This document shows, in pieces, positions 38,539-46,285 of a stretch of 64,000 bases of DNA. Numbering within the stretch: the first letter of the stretch is position 1; the number at the start of each line of letters is the position of its first letter. This DNA is from CAVPFA01 sp963703655 (lineage in GTDB: Bacteria > Actinomycetota > Acidimicrobiia > Acidimicrobiales > Bog-793). The position numbers were made by a program, and so were the translations under genes. Under the pieces are notes generated by a model that had not been told where the DNA came from, did not search any database, and saw only the letters and a list, made by a program, of their open reading frames with translations. The stretch lies in the NCBI GenBank assembly GCA_963703655.1, contig CAVPFA010000003.1, positions 1,178,001 to 1,242,000 on the forward strand. The letters run 5' to 3'.

Positions 38539-39300
38539 ATGGACGAGCTCGAACTCAGAGGATTGATAGACGACCTGCGCAGCGGCGCGTGCTCGCCAGA
38601 TGACGCCGTGAGGCGGCTGAGGAGGCTGCCGTTCACGGACTTGGGTTTTGCGAGGGTGGACCACCACCGGGCGCTCCGCCAAGGTCTGCCGGAAGCCGTC
38701 TACGGCCCGGGCAAGACGCCGGCGCAGTGCGCGGCGATCGTCGAGGAGCTGCTGACCGCCGGGGGCGGCGGACCGGTCATTCTCACACGTGCGGACGAGG
38801 CGCAGGTCGCTGCCGCTCTCGAGTGCTCGCCGGGCGGGTGCAGGACCCCGTCGGCCCCAGAGCGGCGCCGTCTCACCACCGTCGTGTGGCGCCAGCAAGC
38901 GGACCGGCCTGGGCGACTGCTGGTCTGCACAGCGGGGACAGCAGACCTGCCGGTCGCCGAGGAGTGCATGGCCGTCCTTCGCGCGTTCGGCTTCCGCCCG
39001 GATCTGCTCGGCGACTGCGGGGTGGCAGGCGTCCATCGCCTCTTCGCCTCGATCGAGGACATCGCCGAGGCGGACGCCGTCGTCGTCGTGGCCGGGATGG
39101 AAGGAGCGCTGCCGAGCCTCGTGGCCGGCCTCACGCCTGCGCCGGTGATCGCCGTGCCGACGAGCGTCGGTTACGGAGCCTCACTGGAGGGGGTGACGGC
39201 GCTGCTAGCGATGCACGCTTCGTGCGCGGCAGGGATCACCGTGGTGGGGATCGACAACGGTTTCGGCGCTGCGTGCGCGGTGGCGAGGTCGCTGCGATGA
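38539..39300 (+). CDS. larB: pyridinium-3,5-biscarboxylic acid mononucleotide synthase LarB
   Basis: A 253-residue protein. It carboxylates nicotinic acid adenine dinucleotide at the start of nickel-pincer cofactor synthesis. The N-terminal helical part (LRGLIDDLRSGACSPDDAVRRL) is typical LarB, and the C-terminal half is the PurE-like AIRC domain (DCGVAGVHRL, VAGMEGALPSLVAGL, VPTSVGYGASLEGVTALLAM). ATG 38539 fits the family length; the much longer open frame upstream is antisense to pheA and spurious. larC follows 46 bases later. Confidence 0.9.
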   Translation: MDELELRGLIDDLRSGACSPDDAVRRLRRLPFTDLGFARVDHHRALRQGLPEAVYGPGKTPAQCAAIVEELLTAGGGGPVILTRADEAQVAAALECSPGGCRTPSAPERRRLTTVVWRQQADRPGRLLVCTAGTADLPVAEECMAVLRAFGFRPDLLGDCGVAGVHRLFASIEDIAEADAVVVVAGMEGALPSLVAGLTPAPVIAVPTSVGYGASLEGVTALLAMHASCAAGITVVGIDNGFGAACAVARSLR

Positions 39301-39346
39301 CTTGCGAGCCGTGGACACGGGCGGAGATGCACGCCGGAGCGGGGCG

Positions 39347-40630
39347 GTGAACCGAACCGGGCCGGCGGCCGGGGGTGGGAGTGGCGCTGAGGCACGCATC
39401 GCTTGGTTTCATTGCTTCTCGGGCATCGCCGGGGACATGGCGCTCGGGAGCCTCGTCGATGCTGGGGCCGACCTGCGCGAGCTCGAGCGCCTGCTCGAGC
39501 GCCTTCCGATCGGTGGGTGGTCGCTCGAGTTCGAACCCGTGCTGCGCAACGGCATCGCGGCCACCCGGGCGATCGTCGGGGTTCGGGGCGACGGCATGGT
39601 GCGGACGTTTCCACACGTCCTGGGGATCCTCGAGGAGGCTCGGCTCCCCGACCGGGTTCGCGACCGCGCGGCTGCAGCCTTCTCGCTTCTCGCCGAAGTC
39701 GAGGGGCGCCTCCACCGCCGGCCGCCCTCCCAGGTGCACTTCCACGAGGTTGGCGGTCACGACACGATCGTCGATGTCGTCGGCTCTGCCTCGGCTCTCG
39801 AGCTGCTCGGGGTCAGCACGGTCTCGGCAAGCCCGGTTGCGACCGGGCTCGGGATGGTCCGCAGCGCCCACGGCCTGCTACCCAACCCCTCGCCGGCGGT
39901 CGTCGAGCTGCTGGAAGGGATCCCGACCGAGGGGCGTGACGTCGCGGTCGAGCTGACGACTCCTACCGGCGCGGCCATGTTGGCCGCGTGGGGATCGACG
40001 TTCGGACCTATGCCGGCGATGACGATCGAGTCGGCCGGCTTCGGCGCAGGAGCACGAGAGCTGGACGACCTGCCGAACTGCACACAGGTCGTGATCGGCC
40101 TCCCCGCAACCTCGGCGCGCATCTCATCGTCCGGCGGCGGCCAGACGCTCGTCCAGCTGGACGTGAACCTCGACGACGTGACCGGCGAGACCCTTGCCCA
40201 CGCCCTCGCGGCTCTGCTCGACGATGGTGCGCTCGACGCCTGGGTGACGCCGGTGCTGATGAAGAAGGGCCGGCCGGGCCACGTTGTGAGCGCTCTGTGC
40301 GACCCGGTCTTAGTGGGCGACATCCGTCGTCGCCTCGAGAGCGAGACCGGGAGCCTCGGTGTGCGCGCACACGGCGTCGAACGTTGGGCCGCTCGCCGCG
40401 AGCTGCTCGAGGTCGAGGTCGACGGCTATCCCGTACGCGTGAAGGTCAGCCCGGGACGGGTGAAGGTCGAGCACGCCGACGCCGCTCGGGTCGCCGGGCG
40501 GACGGGACGGCCCCTGCATGAGGTTGCGGCCCGCGCGGAGGCCGCCTGGCGAGAGCAGTCCGAGGTGCAGGACACGCGGCCGGATCGCGATCCCGGACCC
40601 GGCAACTCCATCACGCCGCTGCGACCGTGA
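39347..40630 (+). CDS. larC: nickel-pincer cofactor biosynthesis protein LarC
   Basis: A 427-residue nickel-insertion protein acting last in nickel-pincer nucleotide synthesis. Family hallmarks: WFHCFSGIAGDMALGSLVDAG near the N-terminus, VHFHEVGGHDTIVDVVGS, ELTTPTGAAML, and the C-terminal domain with LDVNLDDVTGE and VLMKKGRPGHV. The GTG at 39347 follows GGAGCGGGG. larE and the lactate racemase larA are not in the window, so the client enzyme is unknown. It ends 20 bases inside the convergent Thr-rich gene. Confidence 0.92.
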   Translation: MNRTGPAAGGGSGAEARIAWFHCFSGIAGDMALGSLVDAGADLRELERLLERLPIGGWSLEFEPVLRNGIAATRAIVGVRGDGMVRTFPHVLGILEEARLPDRVRDRAAAAFSLLAEVEGRLHRRPPSQVHFHEVGGHDTIVDVVGSASALELLGVSTVSASPVATGLGMVRSAHGLLPNPSPAVVELLEGIPTEGRDVAVELTTPTGAAMLAAWGSTFGPMPAMTIESAGFGAGARELDDLPNCTQVVIGLPATSARISSSGGGQTLVQLDVNLDDVTGETLAHALAALLDDGALDAWVTPVLMKKGRPGHVVSALCDPVLVGDIRRRLESETGSLGVRAHGVERWAARRELLEVEVDGYPVRVKVSPGRVKVEHADAARVAGRTGRPLHEVAARAEAAWREQSEVQDTRPDRDPGPGNSITPLRP

Positions 40631-41852
40631 TGTTCACCCTGTCGGTCTGACCCGGGCCATTCGGCGGCGCAGTCACGGGTCCCCGGGGGATCGCACCGGT
40701 TCCCACCGAGGCCCAGAGCGTGTAGCCGTGTCCGGAGGAGACAGCGAGGCCCGGCAAGGTCACCTCGACCGACGCCCCGGGGGCGAGGCCGCCGATGCGG
40801 AGGGTGCCCGTTCGGGTCGGCGGCGTCGGTCGCCGCTGCAGGCCGGTCGCCGGCACCGCAACTACGGACGCCGAAGCCCAGACGCCGGAGATCTGGACGT
40901 TGCCCGCGTTGGCGACTACGAGAACGACCGACACCTTGTCCGTCGGCGGCAGGACTGAGGTCGAGCCCGGCGGCGGCAGTTGCAGTGTCGTCGTGGTAGT
41001 GGACGTGGAAGTCGTCGTTGAAGTGGAGGTCGTCGTGGACGTGGACGCGCCGGGGATCGTGGTGGAGGTGGTCGAGGTGGTCGACGTGGACGTGGACGTG
41101 GTCGTCGTCGGAGGCGTGGTCGTCGTGGTAGTCGGCAGCCCCGTGATCCGCACGACCGGAGGCTGAACCGTGATCGCGACGATCACAAGGTCGTGGTGGA
41201 TCTGCAGCTTCTGGCTGGCTGACAGCTGGGCGACCCACGTCGTCACCGCCGCCTCGTGCCACGACGCCGCGTCGGTCACCCACCTCGAACCCGGCAGGCG
41301 ACCACGGCCGCTCGAACCGGGAAGGGAACGCACGAAGTTCCGGTAGTCCCGGTCGCCCAGAACCAGCTCATCGCCGGCCCGAACGAGCAGGCTTACGGCC
41401 TTCGCTCGAGCCTGCACGGCGGAAGCCGACGGCGCGGAGCCACCGTTGGCAGAGCCATTTCCCGCGGAGAAGGCCGCCGGCCCGGTCGCCAGCGCGATGC
41501 CTCCCGTGACCATTCCTGCGGCTCCTGCTCGGGCCGCGAGCGTGGCCCGGAGCAGCTCGGCTGATCGAGCCGTAGGCGCCGGAATGCCCAGCGTTCCGAG
41601 CTGGTCTAGGTTCTCCGAGGTGCCGGCGACGAGGCGACCAAGAGCTTGCTCGAGACCAATTCGGTCGAGCGAGGTGGCCGCTGTGCGGACGAGATGCACC
41701 GTCGAAGCAAGCCCGGTCGACTCGTCGATGACAGGCATGACTTCTGCTACATAGGTCTGGGCCGTGACACGAGCCGCCTTACGGCCGGAGCCCACCACGT
41801 CGGCGGCAACCTCGCCGATGACGACCGCGAGCACCGCGAACGCGATGATCAC
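40611..41852 (-). CDS. membrane-anchored Thr/Ser-rich linker protein
   Basis: A 413-residue hypothetical protein. An N-terminal membrane helix (VIIAFAVLAVVIGEVAADVV) is followed by an exported helical domain (about 30-230), a Thr/Ser linker of about 70 residues (TTTTTTPPTTTTSTST and similar), and a C-terminal beta-sandwich-like domain (VVLVVANAGNVQISGVW, GTLRIGGLAPGASVEVTLPG). The layout suggests a surface protein crossing the cell wall. No family is recognised. The start is doubtful: GTG 41852 is the only start codon before an in-frame stop at 41918, and the basic stretch just upstream (RQSKRQT) would suit a membrane anchor. Confidence 0.68.
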   Translation of the reverse strand: MIIAFAVLAVVIGEVAADVVGSGRKAARVTAQTYVAEVMPVIDESTGLASTVHLVRTAATSLDRIGLEQALGRLVAGTSENLDQLGTLGIPAPTARSAELLRATLAARAGAAGMVTGGIALATGPAAFSAGNGSANGGSAPSASAVQARAKAVSLLVRAGDELVLGDRDYRNFVRSLPGSSGRGRLPGSRWVTDAASWHEAAVTTWVAQLSASQKLQIHHDLVIVAITVQPPVVRITGLPTTTTTTPPTTTTSTSTSTTSTTSTTIPGASTSTTTSTSTTTSTSTTTTTLQLPPPGSTSVLPPTDKVSVVLVVANAGNVQISGVWASASVVAVPATGLQRRPTPPTRTGTLRIGGLAPGASVEVTLPGLAVSSGHGYTLWASVGTGAIPRGPVTAPPNGPGQTDRVNITVAAA

Positions 41853-42030
41853 GACGACCGTCTGCCTCTTCGATTGGCGCGCGAGACGCGAACCCCCGCC
41901 GTCGCCAGCCTGCGATCATCGCCGAAGAAGCTAGTCCCCGCCGCCGGCCTTTCTCATCCAACGGAGCCCGCTGGGGGCCGCCGTGGTAGTTGGTGCCGGT
42001 GCTGGACGCACGTGTTCGGCAGGGACCGGT

Positions 42031-43215
42031 CTACTCTCCGACAGCGCCCCCGGCCACGCTCACCTGGCTCTTGGTCGATCGCCAATTGACCGTCGGCCGG
42101 ATGGCCTCGAAGTTCACGCGGTCCTTGTAACGCTTGGCGGTCTCCACGAGCACTTCGATCGTGGCGTCCTCGAGGAGGTGGGGCTTGAGCCCGAGCGCGG
42201 GCAACTTGGTCGTCACCGCGTGGTAGTAGTGCTCTTCCTTTTCCACACGCGGGTCGGGGACGGTGTCCACGGTCACCTCGCCACCGGCGACGCTCGCGGT
42301 CCGCTTTGCGAGGTCGCGCACGGAGAAGGACTCGGTGAACTGGTTGAACACTCGGAACTCGCCGGCCTCAGCCGGATTGATGCAGGCCAGTTCGACGCAC
42401 GCGAGCGTGTCGCGGATGTCAAGCATCGCCCGGGTCTGGCCGCCCTTTCCATAGACGGTCAGCGGGTAACCAACTGCCGCCTGCACCGCAAAACGGTTCA
42501 GCACCGTCCCGAACACCCCGTCGTAGTCGAAACGGGTCAGCAGGTCATGGTGCAGCGTCGTCTCCGGTGTCTCCTGCCCGTACACGATGCCCTGGTTCAG
42601 GTCCGTCGAGCGAAGGCCCCATATGCGGCAGGCGAACTGGATGTTGTGGCTGTCGTGCACCTTCGACAGGTGGTAGAACGAGCCGGGCTGCTTCGGGTAG
42701 GGCAGCACGTCGGTGCGCCCCTTGTGAGTGATCTCGATGAAACCCTCTTCGATGTCGATGTTCGGCGTTCCGTACTCGCCCATGGTGCCGAGCTTGACGA
42801 GATGGATCGTGGGATCGATCTCTGCGATCGCGTAGAGCAGGTTCAAGGTGCCGACCACGTTGTTCACCTGGGTGTACACGGCGTGCTCGCGGTCGATCAT
42901 CGAGTAGGGAGCAGATCGCTGCTCGGCGAAATGGACGACCGCGTCAGGGGCGAACTCGCGGATGGTCTGCTCGACGAAGACGTGGTCGGTGAGGTCGCCG
43001 ATGAACGGTTGGACCGTGTGGCCCGAGACCTCCTTCCATGTCGCGACCCGCCTTTGCAACTGCCTGATGGGCACCAGGCTGTCGACACCCATCTCGTTGT
43101 CGTATTGACGCCGCGCAAAACTGTCGACGACACCGACGTCGTGGCTCCGCGCGGACAGGTGCAGCGCGGTCGGCCAGCCGAGATATCCGTCCCCACCGAG
43201 TACGAGGATCCTCAT
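42031..43215 (-). CDS. sqdB: UDP-sulfoquinovose synthase
   Basis: A 394-residue NAD-dependent SDR enzyme matching SQD1/SqdB (Agl3-like in archaea) almost motif for motif: GGDGYLGWPTALHLS, VHFAEQRSAPYSMIDR, LVKLGTMGEYGTPNIDIEEG (Thr144), SFYHLSKVHDSHNI (Tyr181, Lys185), GIVYGQETPETTLH and FDYDGVFGTVLNRF. The catalytic residues align, offset by one, with Thr145/Tyr182/Lys186 of the plant enzyme. It makes UDP-sulfoquinovose from UDP-glucose and sulfite. No sulfolipid glycosyltransferase (sqdX/sqdD) is adjacent. ATG 43215 is set by the family N-terminus. Confidence 0.93.
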   Translation of the reverse strand: MRILVLGGDGYLGWPTALHLSARSHDVGVVDSFARRQYDNEMGVDSLVPIRQLQRRVATWKEVSGHTVQPFIGDLTDHVFVEQTIREFAPDAVVHFAEQRSAPYSMIDREHAVYTQVNNVVGTLNLLYAIAEIDPTIHLVKLGTMGEYGTPNIDIEEGFIEITHKGRTDVLPYPKQPGSFYHLSKVHDSHNIQFACRIWGLRSTDLNQGIVYGQETPETTLHHDLLTRFDYDGVFGTVLNRFAVQAAVGYPLTVYGKGGQTRAMLDIRDTLACVELACINPAEAGEFRVFNQFTESFSVRDLAKRTASVAGGEVTVDTVPDPRVEKEEHYYHAVTTKLPALGLKPHLLEDATIEVLVETAKRYKDRVNFEAIRPTVNWRSTKSQVSVAGGAVGE

Positions 43216-43455
43216 CGGTTCTTTCTTCTCCTTGTGATCGCGGATCTCTACGTTGCTCAGTTCGCGTAGTGGCCGGGAGTTCGTGCTTGTCGCACGCGAC
43301 AAACTGCATATTGAGAGACTCAGCCGGAGCTCTCGGGATGCCGAGCAACGCGGCCCCTAAACGAAGCCCGGCGAGAGTCTATCGGGGCGAGCCGCGCCAG
43401 GTGTGACTTTCGGTGGATACCCTGGGACTCCTGCGGCCTCGCCACCGCGGCGGGC

Positions 43456-44202
43456 ATGCGGGTCGGGCTCCGGGGACCTCAGAAGTTGGACAAGCGCTTG
43501 TATCTCGACATCAATCGCTTCGCCACGCGGACTGCGTGGGCCCACGGCGTCGCCATGTTCCTCGCCCGCCCTACAGCGCTCGTGATCCTGGCCGTGCTGT
43601 TCCTCGTCGCGATGGGCCGCGCACGGTCAGCCGGACTCGGAGGCACCGACCTCGACCAGATGGCGGCCGTCTTGTGGGTGGCCATAGGCACCGCTATCGC
43701 TTACGCGGTCTCGGTGCCGATCGCGCATCTGGTCGGGCGGCTCCCACCCTTCGTCGCGATGCCGCACGCGACGGTCCTGATCTCCAGACCGAGCGGCTTC
43801 AGCTTTCCCAACGAGCAGGCGGTCATCGCGGGAGCAGTCGCCGCCGGGCTGTGGTTGAGCCGGGCCCGCCTGTTGGCGACCCTCGCGACTGTGATGGCGA
43901 TCCTCGTCTCGCTTGCGGTGGTCTACACCGGGACGGCGTATCCCGGCGACGTGGTTGCGGGCCTGCTCCTCGGGGCGCTCGTGACCCTCGCGCTCTATCC
44001 GGTTGCGATCAGCTCGTTGCAAGAGCTCGCACGCACGGTCGCGCGGTCGCCTTTGAAGGTGCTCGTCGGAGGCGGCCACCACCCACGGCCCGTCGGCGCG
44101 GGTCCGGCCGCCCGTCCGGAGCCGCTCGGCGAGAGCGGAGCCGTCCGTATCCTCCCGCCGAGCGAGACTGGCGCCGCCGGAGCCGACACCACGCCTAGAT
44201 GA
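43456..44202 (+). CDS. PAP2-fold membrane protein lacking catalytic residues
   Basis: A 248-residue protein with about five membrane helices and the outline of PAP2/undecaprenyl-diphosphatase (BcrC-like) enzymes. The phosphatase motifs are eroded: the KPRPF-like site is GRLPPF (about 94-99), the SFPSDHA motif is SFPNEQA with Gln121 in place of His, and the last motif is YTGTAYPGD with Ala161 in place of His. It is probably not a working phosphatase by the usual mechanism, though the fold and the Pro/Asp scaffold remain. A cytoplasmic Pro/Gly-rich tail follows residue 200. It lies just before tRNA-Thr(TGT). Confidence 0.72.
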   Translation: MRVGLRGPQKLDKRLYLDINRFATRTAWAHGVAMFLARPTALVILAVLFLVAMGRARSAGLGGTDLDQMAAVLWVAIGTAIAYAVSVPIAHLVGRLPPFVAMPHATVLISRPSGFSFPNEQAVIAGAVAAGLWLSRARLLATLATVMAILVSLAVVYTGTAYPGDVVAGLLLGALVTLALYPVAISSLQELARTVARSPLKVLVGGGHHPRPVGAGPAARPEPLGESGAVRILPPSETGAAGADTTPR

Positions 44203-44246
44203 CCCAAGCTGGTGGTCGGCCCATCGCAGTGCGAAGCTCGTGGCAT

Positions 44247-44319
44247 GCCGGTGTGGCGCAGATGGAAGCGCAGGCGACTTGTAATCGTCAGGTCGTGGGT
44301 TCGAGTCCCACCACCGGCT
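44247..44319 (+). tRNA. tRNA-Thr (anticodon TGT)
   Basis: A 73-base cloverleaf. The acceptor stem GCCGGTG pairs with CACCGGC, the D arm is TGGCGCAGATGGAAGCGCA, the anticodon loop CTTGTAA gives TGT (reads ACA), and the T arm is GTGGGTTCGAGTCCCAC. The discriminator is T; CCA is not encoded. Its 3' end is the first unit of the repeat array that follows. Confidence 0.93.
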
Positions 44320-44408
44320 CGGACACCACCACCGGCTCGACACCACCACCGGCTCGAACGACACCGGCTCGAACGAAACCGGCTCGAAACCGGCTCGAAA
44401 CCGGCTCG
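44312..44408 (+). repeat. degenerate tandem array derived from the tRNA-Thr 3' end
   Basis: The core CCGGCTCG recurs seven times, at 44314, 44332, 44349, 44364, 44379, 44390 and 44401. The first copy is the acceptor stem of the tRNA itself. Early units read ACCACCACCGGCTCG and later ones shrink to AAACCGGCTCG, so spacing falls 18, 17, 15, 15, 11, 11. This is a decaying tandem duplication of a tRNA 3' end. Confidence 0.85.
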
Positions 44409-44725
44409 AAACGAACAGCCAAACCGGCACTTCGCACGCCGTTAGGACGCGGAGCTGCCGCCGCCAGCGGCGACCTGTTAATGGTTGTGTGGCCAGAGCC
44501 CACACAACTATCAACACGTGTGTCGGAATCTCGGTCTAGCCGGTCTTGGGCGGAGAAATCCTTAACTAACCGCTCAAAGCGGCACTTCCACAAGCAGTGC
44601 CCAGGGCGACACCCAGGCGCTGATCAAGCCGAAGAAGGACGCCACGACGCCGAACCTCCTCTTGCGCGGCCGATTGCCTCTTGCCAGGGCTGGAGAGCGC
44701 TCGAACGAACCGAACGATCGATCGA
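44409..44725. other. intergenic region with a 9-bp hairpin
   Basis: About 315 bases between the tRNA-derived array and qcrB. A perfect stem GTTGTGTGG/CCACACAAC at 44484-44492 and 44500-44508 closes a 7-base loop; no T-run follows, so it is only a possible terminator for qcrB transcripts or for the tRNA. The rest contains no convincing gene. Frames open across the tRNA and this region give the usual tRNA-translation artefacts. Confidence 0.5.
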
Positions 44726-46285
44726 TCAGCGGTAGTCGCGAGGTATTCGGAAGATCCCGCCGCGGGGACGCCCGTCCCGGCCGGCCGCAGATGCGACCGG
44801 CTCTGACTCGTCCTCGGAGCCGGTGCCCGCTACCGGAGCGCCGGCCATGGCGGGCACGAATTCGAGTACCTCGTCGAGCGGCAGAGGATCCAGCTCGGGG
44901 ACAGCATCGCCCGGGCGCTCCTCGGAACGGACTGTCGTGTACCCCCCGTCCGCCGAGCGCAGGACGACGTTGGCCCGCTTGCGCTTGCCCGCAGCGGGCA
45001 CTCTCTGCAACTCCTTGCAGATGCGGTAGGTGACAGGGAACACGATCAACGGCACGAAGACTGCGAGATAGCGGAAGGTGGTGAGCACGACGTTCAGCGA
45101 GACGGTGAGGTAATTCGCGAGAACGTCGGTGGCGCTCGCCCCGAACAGCACGAAGTAGAAGGAGAAGACCGCTGCGCCGAACGCGGTGCGTTTCGGGCGG
45201 TCTCTGGGACGGTCGAGGATCTGATGTTCCGCGTGGTCCCCGGTCAGCTTCGCTTCGATGAAGGGCCACCCCTGCAGGACGCCGAAAGTGATGCCCGGCA
45301 TGAGGATCGCGGGGAAGAACGCGTTCGGGATCATGTGGCCGAAGCCCACGATCTCCCAGCTCGGCATGATGCGCAGGGCCCCGTCGAGCCAGCCCATGTA
45401 CCAGTCCGGCTGCACTGCGTAGCTCACCTTGTACGGGACGTACTGGCCGTAGAGCCAGATCGGGTTGATCTGGAAGAAGGCGCTGAGCAGTCCGGTGACC
45501 GCGGTGGTGAGGAACAAGAACCCGGTCGTCTTGGCGACGAAGTTCGGAAAGAAGGGCGCACCGACCACGTTGCGAGGCGTGTGGCCGCGTCCGGGGAACT
45601 GCGTGTGCTTCTGACGCACGAGCATGCCGAGGTGCGCGCCGAGGAGCAGGGCGATGACCGCCGGGAGGACCAGCACGTGGAGGATGAAGAACCTCGGAAT
45701 GATCGAGTCGCCCGGGAAATTGCCGCCGAATAGGAAGAAGGCCGCGTAGCTGCCGATGAGCGGGATCGACTCCACGATCGAGAAGGCGATCCGGATGCCG
45801 GTCCCCGAGACGAGGTCGTCGGGGAGCGAGTAGCCGAGGAAACCGTTGAAGATAGCAAGGATGAGCAGCGTCGACCCCACGAGCCAGTTGAGCTCCCGGG
45901 GCTTGCGGAACGCTCCGGTGAAGAAGATCCTCAGCATGTGGACGACGATCGACCCGACGAAGATGTTCGCCCCCCAGTGGTGCATCTGTCGCATGAGCAG
46001 TCCGCCGCGAACGGCAAAGCTCAAGTTGACCGTGGAGGCGAACGCCTCGGAGACCGGCGTCCCGCGAAGCGGCGCATACGAGCCCTCGTAGATGACGTCC
46101 TTGCTCGAGGGGACGAAGTAAAGAGTGAGGAAGACGCCCGTTCCGAGCAGCACGATGAACGAATAGAGCGCGATCTCGCCGATCAGGAACGACCAGTGGT
46201 CCGGGAAGATCTTGTCGATGATCTTTCGCCCGGAGCCGGATATCCCGAGCCGGTCGTCGAACCAGGCGTAGACGGCGTCAATCAT
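44726..46285 (-). CDS. qcrB: cytochrome bc complex, cytochrome b subunit
   Basis: A 519-residue membrane protein, the quinol-oxidising core of the actinobacterial bc1 complex. Heme ligands fit the family: His102/His103 and His116 in one helix, His203 and His218 in another. The Qo-site motif is PDWY (293-296), the actinobacterial version of PEWY. The C-terminal 100 residues form a polar extension with charged repeats. It overlaps qcrA by eight bases, last gene of ctaE-qcrC-qcrA-qcrB. Confidence 0.94.
   Translation of the reverse strand: MIDAVYAWFDDRLGISGSGRKIIDKIFPDHWSFLIGEIALYSFIVLLGTGVFLTLYFVPSSKDVIYEGSYAPLRGTPVSEAFASTVNLSFAVRGGLLMRQMHHWGANIFVGSIVVHMLRIFFTGAFRKPRELNWLVGSTLLILAIFNGFLGYSLPDDLVSGTGIRIAFSIVESIPLIGSYAAFFLFGGNFPGDSIIPRFFILHVLVLPAVIALLLGAHLGMLVRQKHTQFPGRGHTPRNVVGAPFFPNFVAKTTGFLFLTTAVTGLLSAFFQINPIWLYGQYVPYKVSYAVQPDWYMGWLDGALRIMPSWEIVGFGHMIPNAFFPAILMPGITFGVLQGWPFIEAKLTGDHAEHQILDRPRDRPKRTAFGAAVFSFYFVLFGASATDVLANYLTVSLNVVLTTFRYLAVFVPLIVFPVTYRICKELQRVPAAGKRKRANVVLRSADGGYTTVRSEERPGDAVPELDPLPLDEVLEFVPAMAGAPVAGTGSEDESEPVASAAGRDGRPRGGIFRIPRDYR

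Noticed and set aside
40987..41145. A repetitive GTCGTCGTGG-like tract, considered as a CRISPR or satellite array
   Set aside because: It is codon-level repetition encoding the Thr/Ser linker of the surface protein, without regular spacers.
44199..44735. A 178-codon open frame across tRNA-Thr(TGT)
   Set aside because: Its sequence includes the well-known tRNA translation artefact (QVVGSSPTTGS), so it is not a gene.
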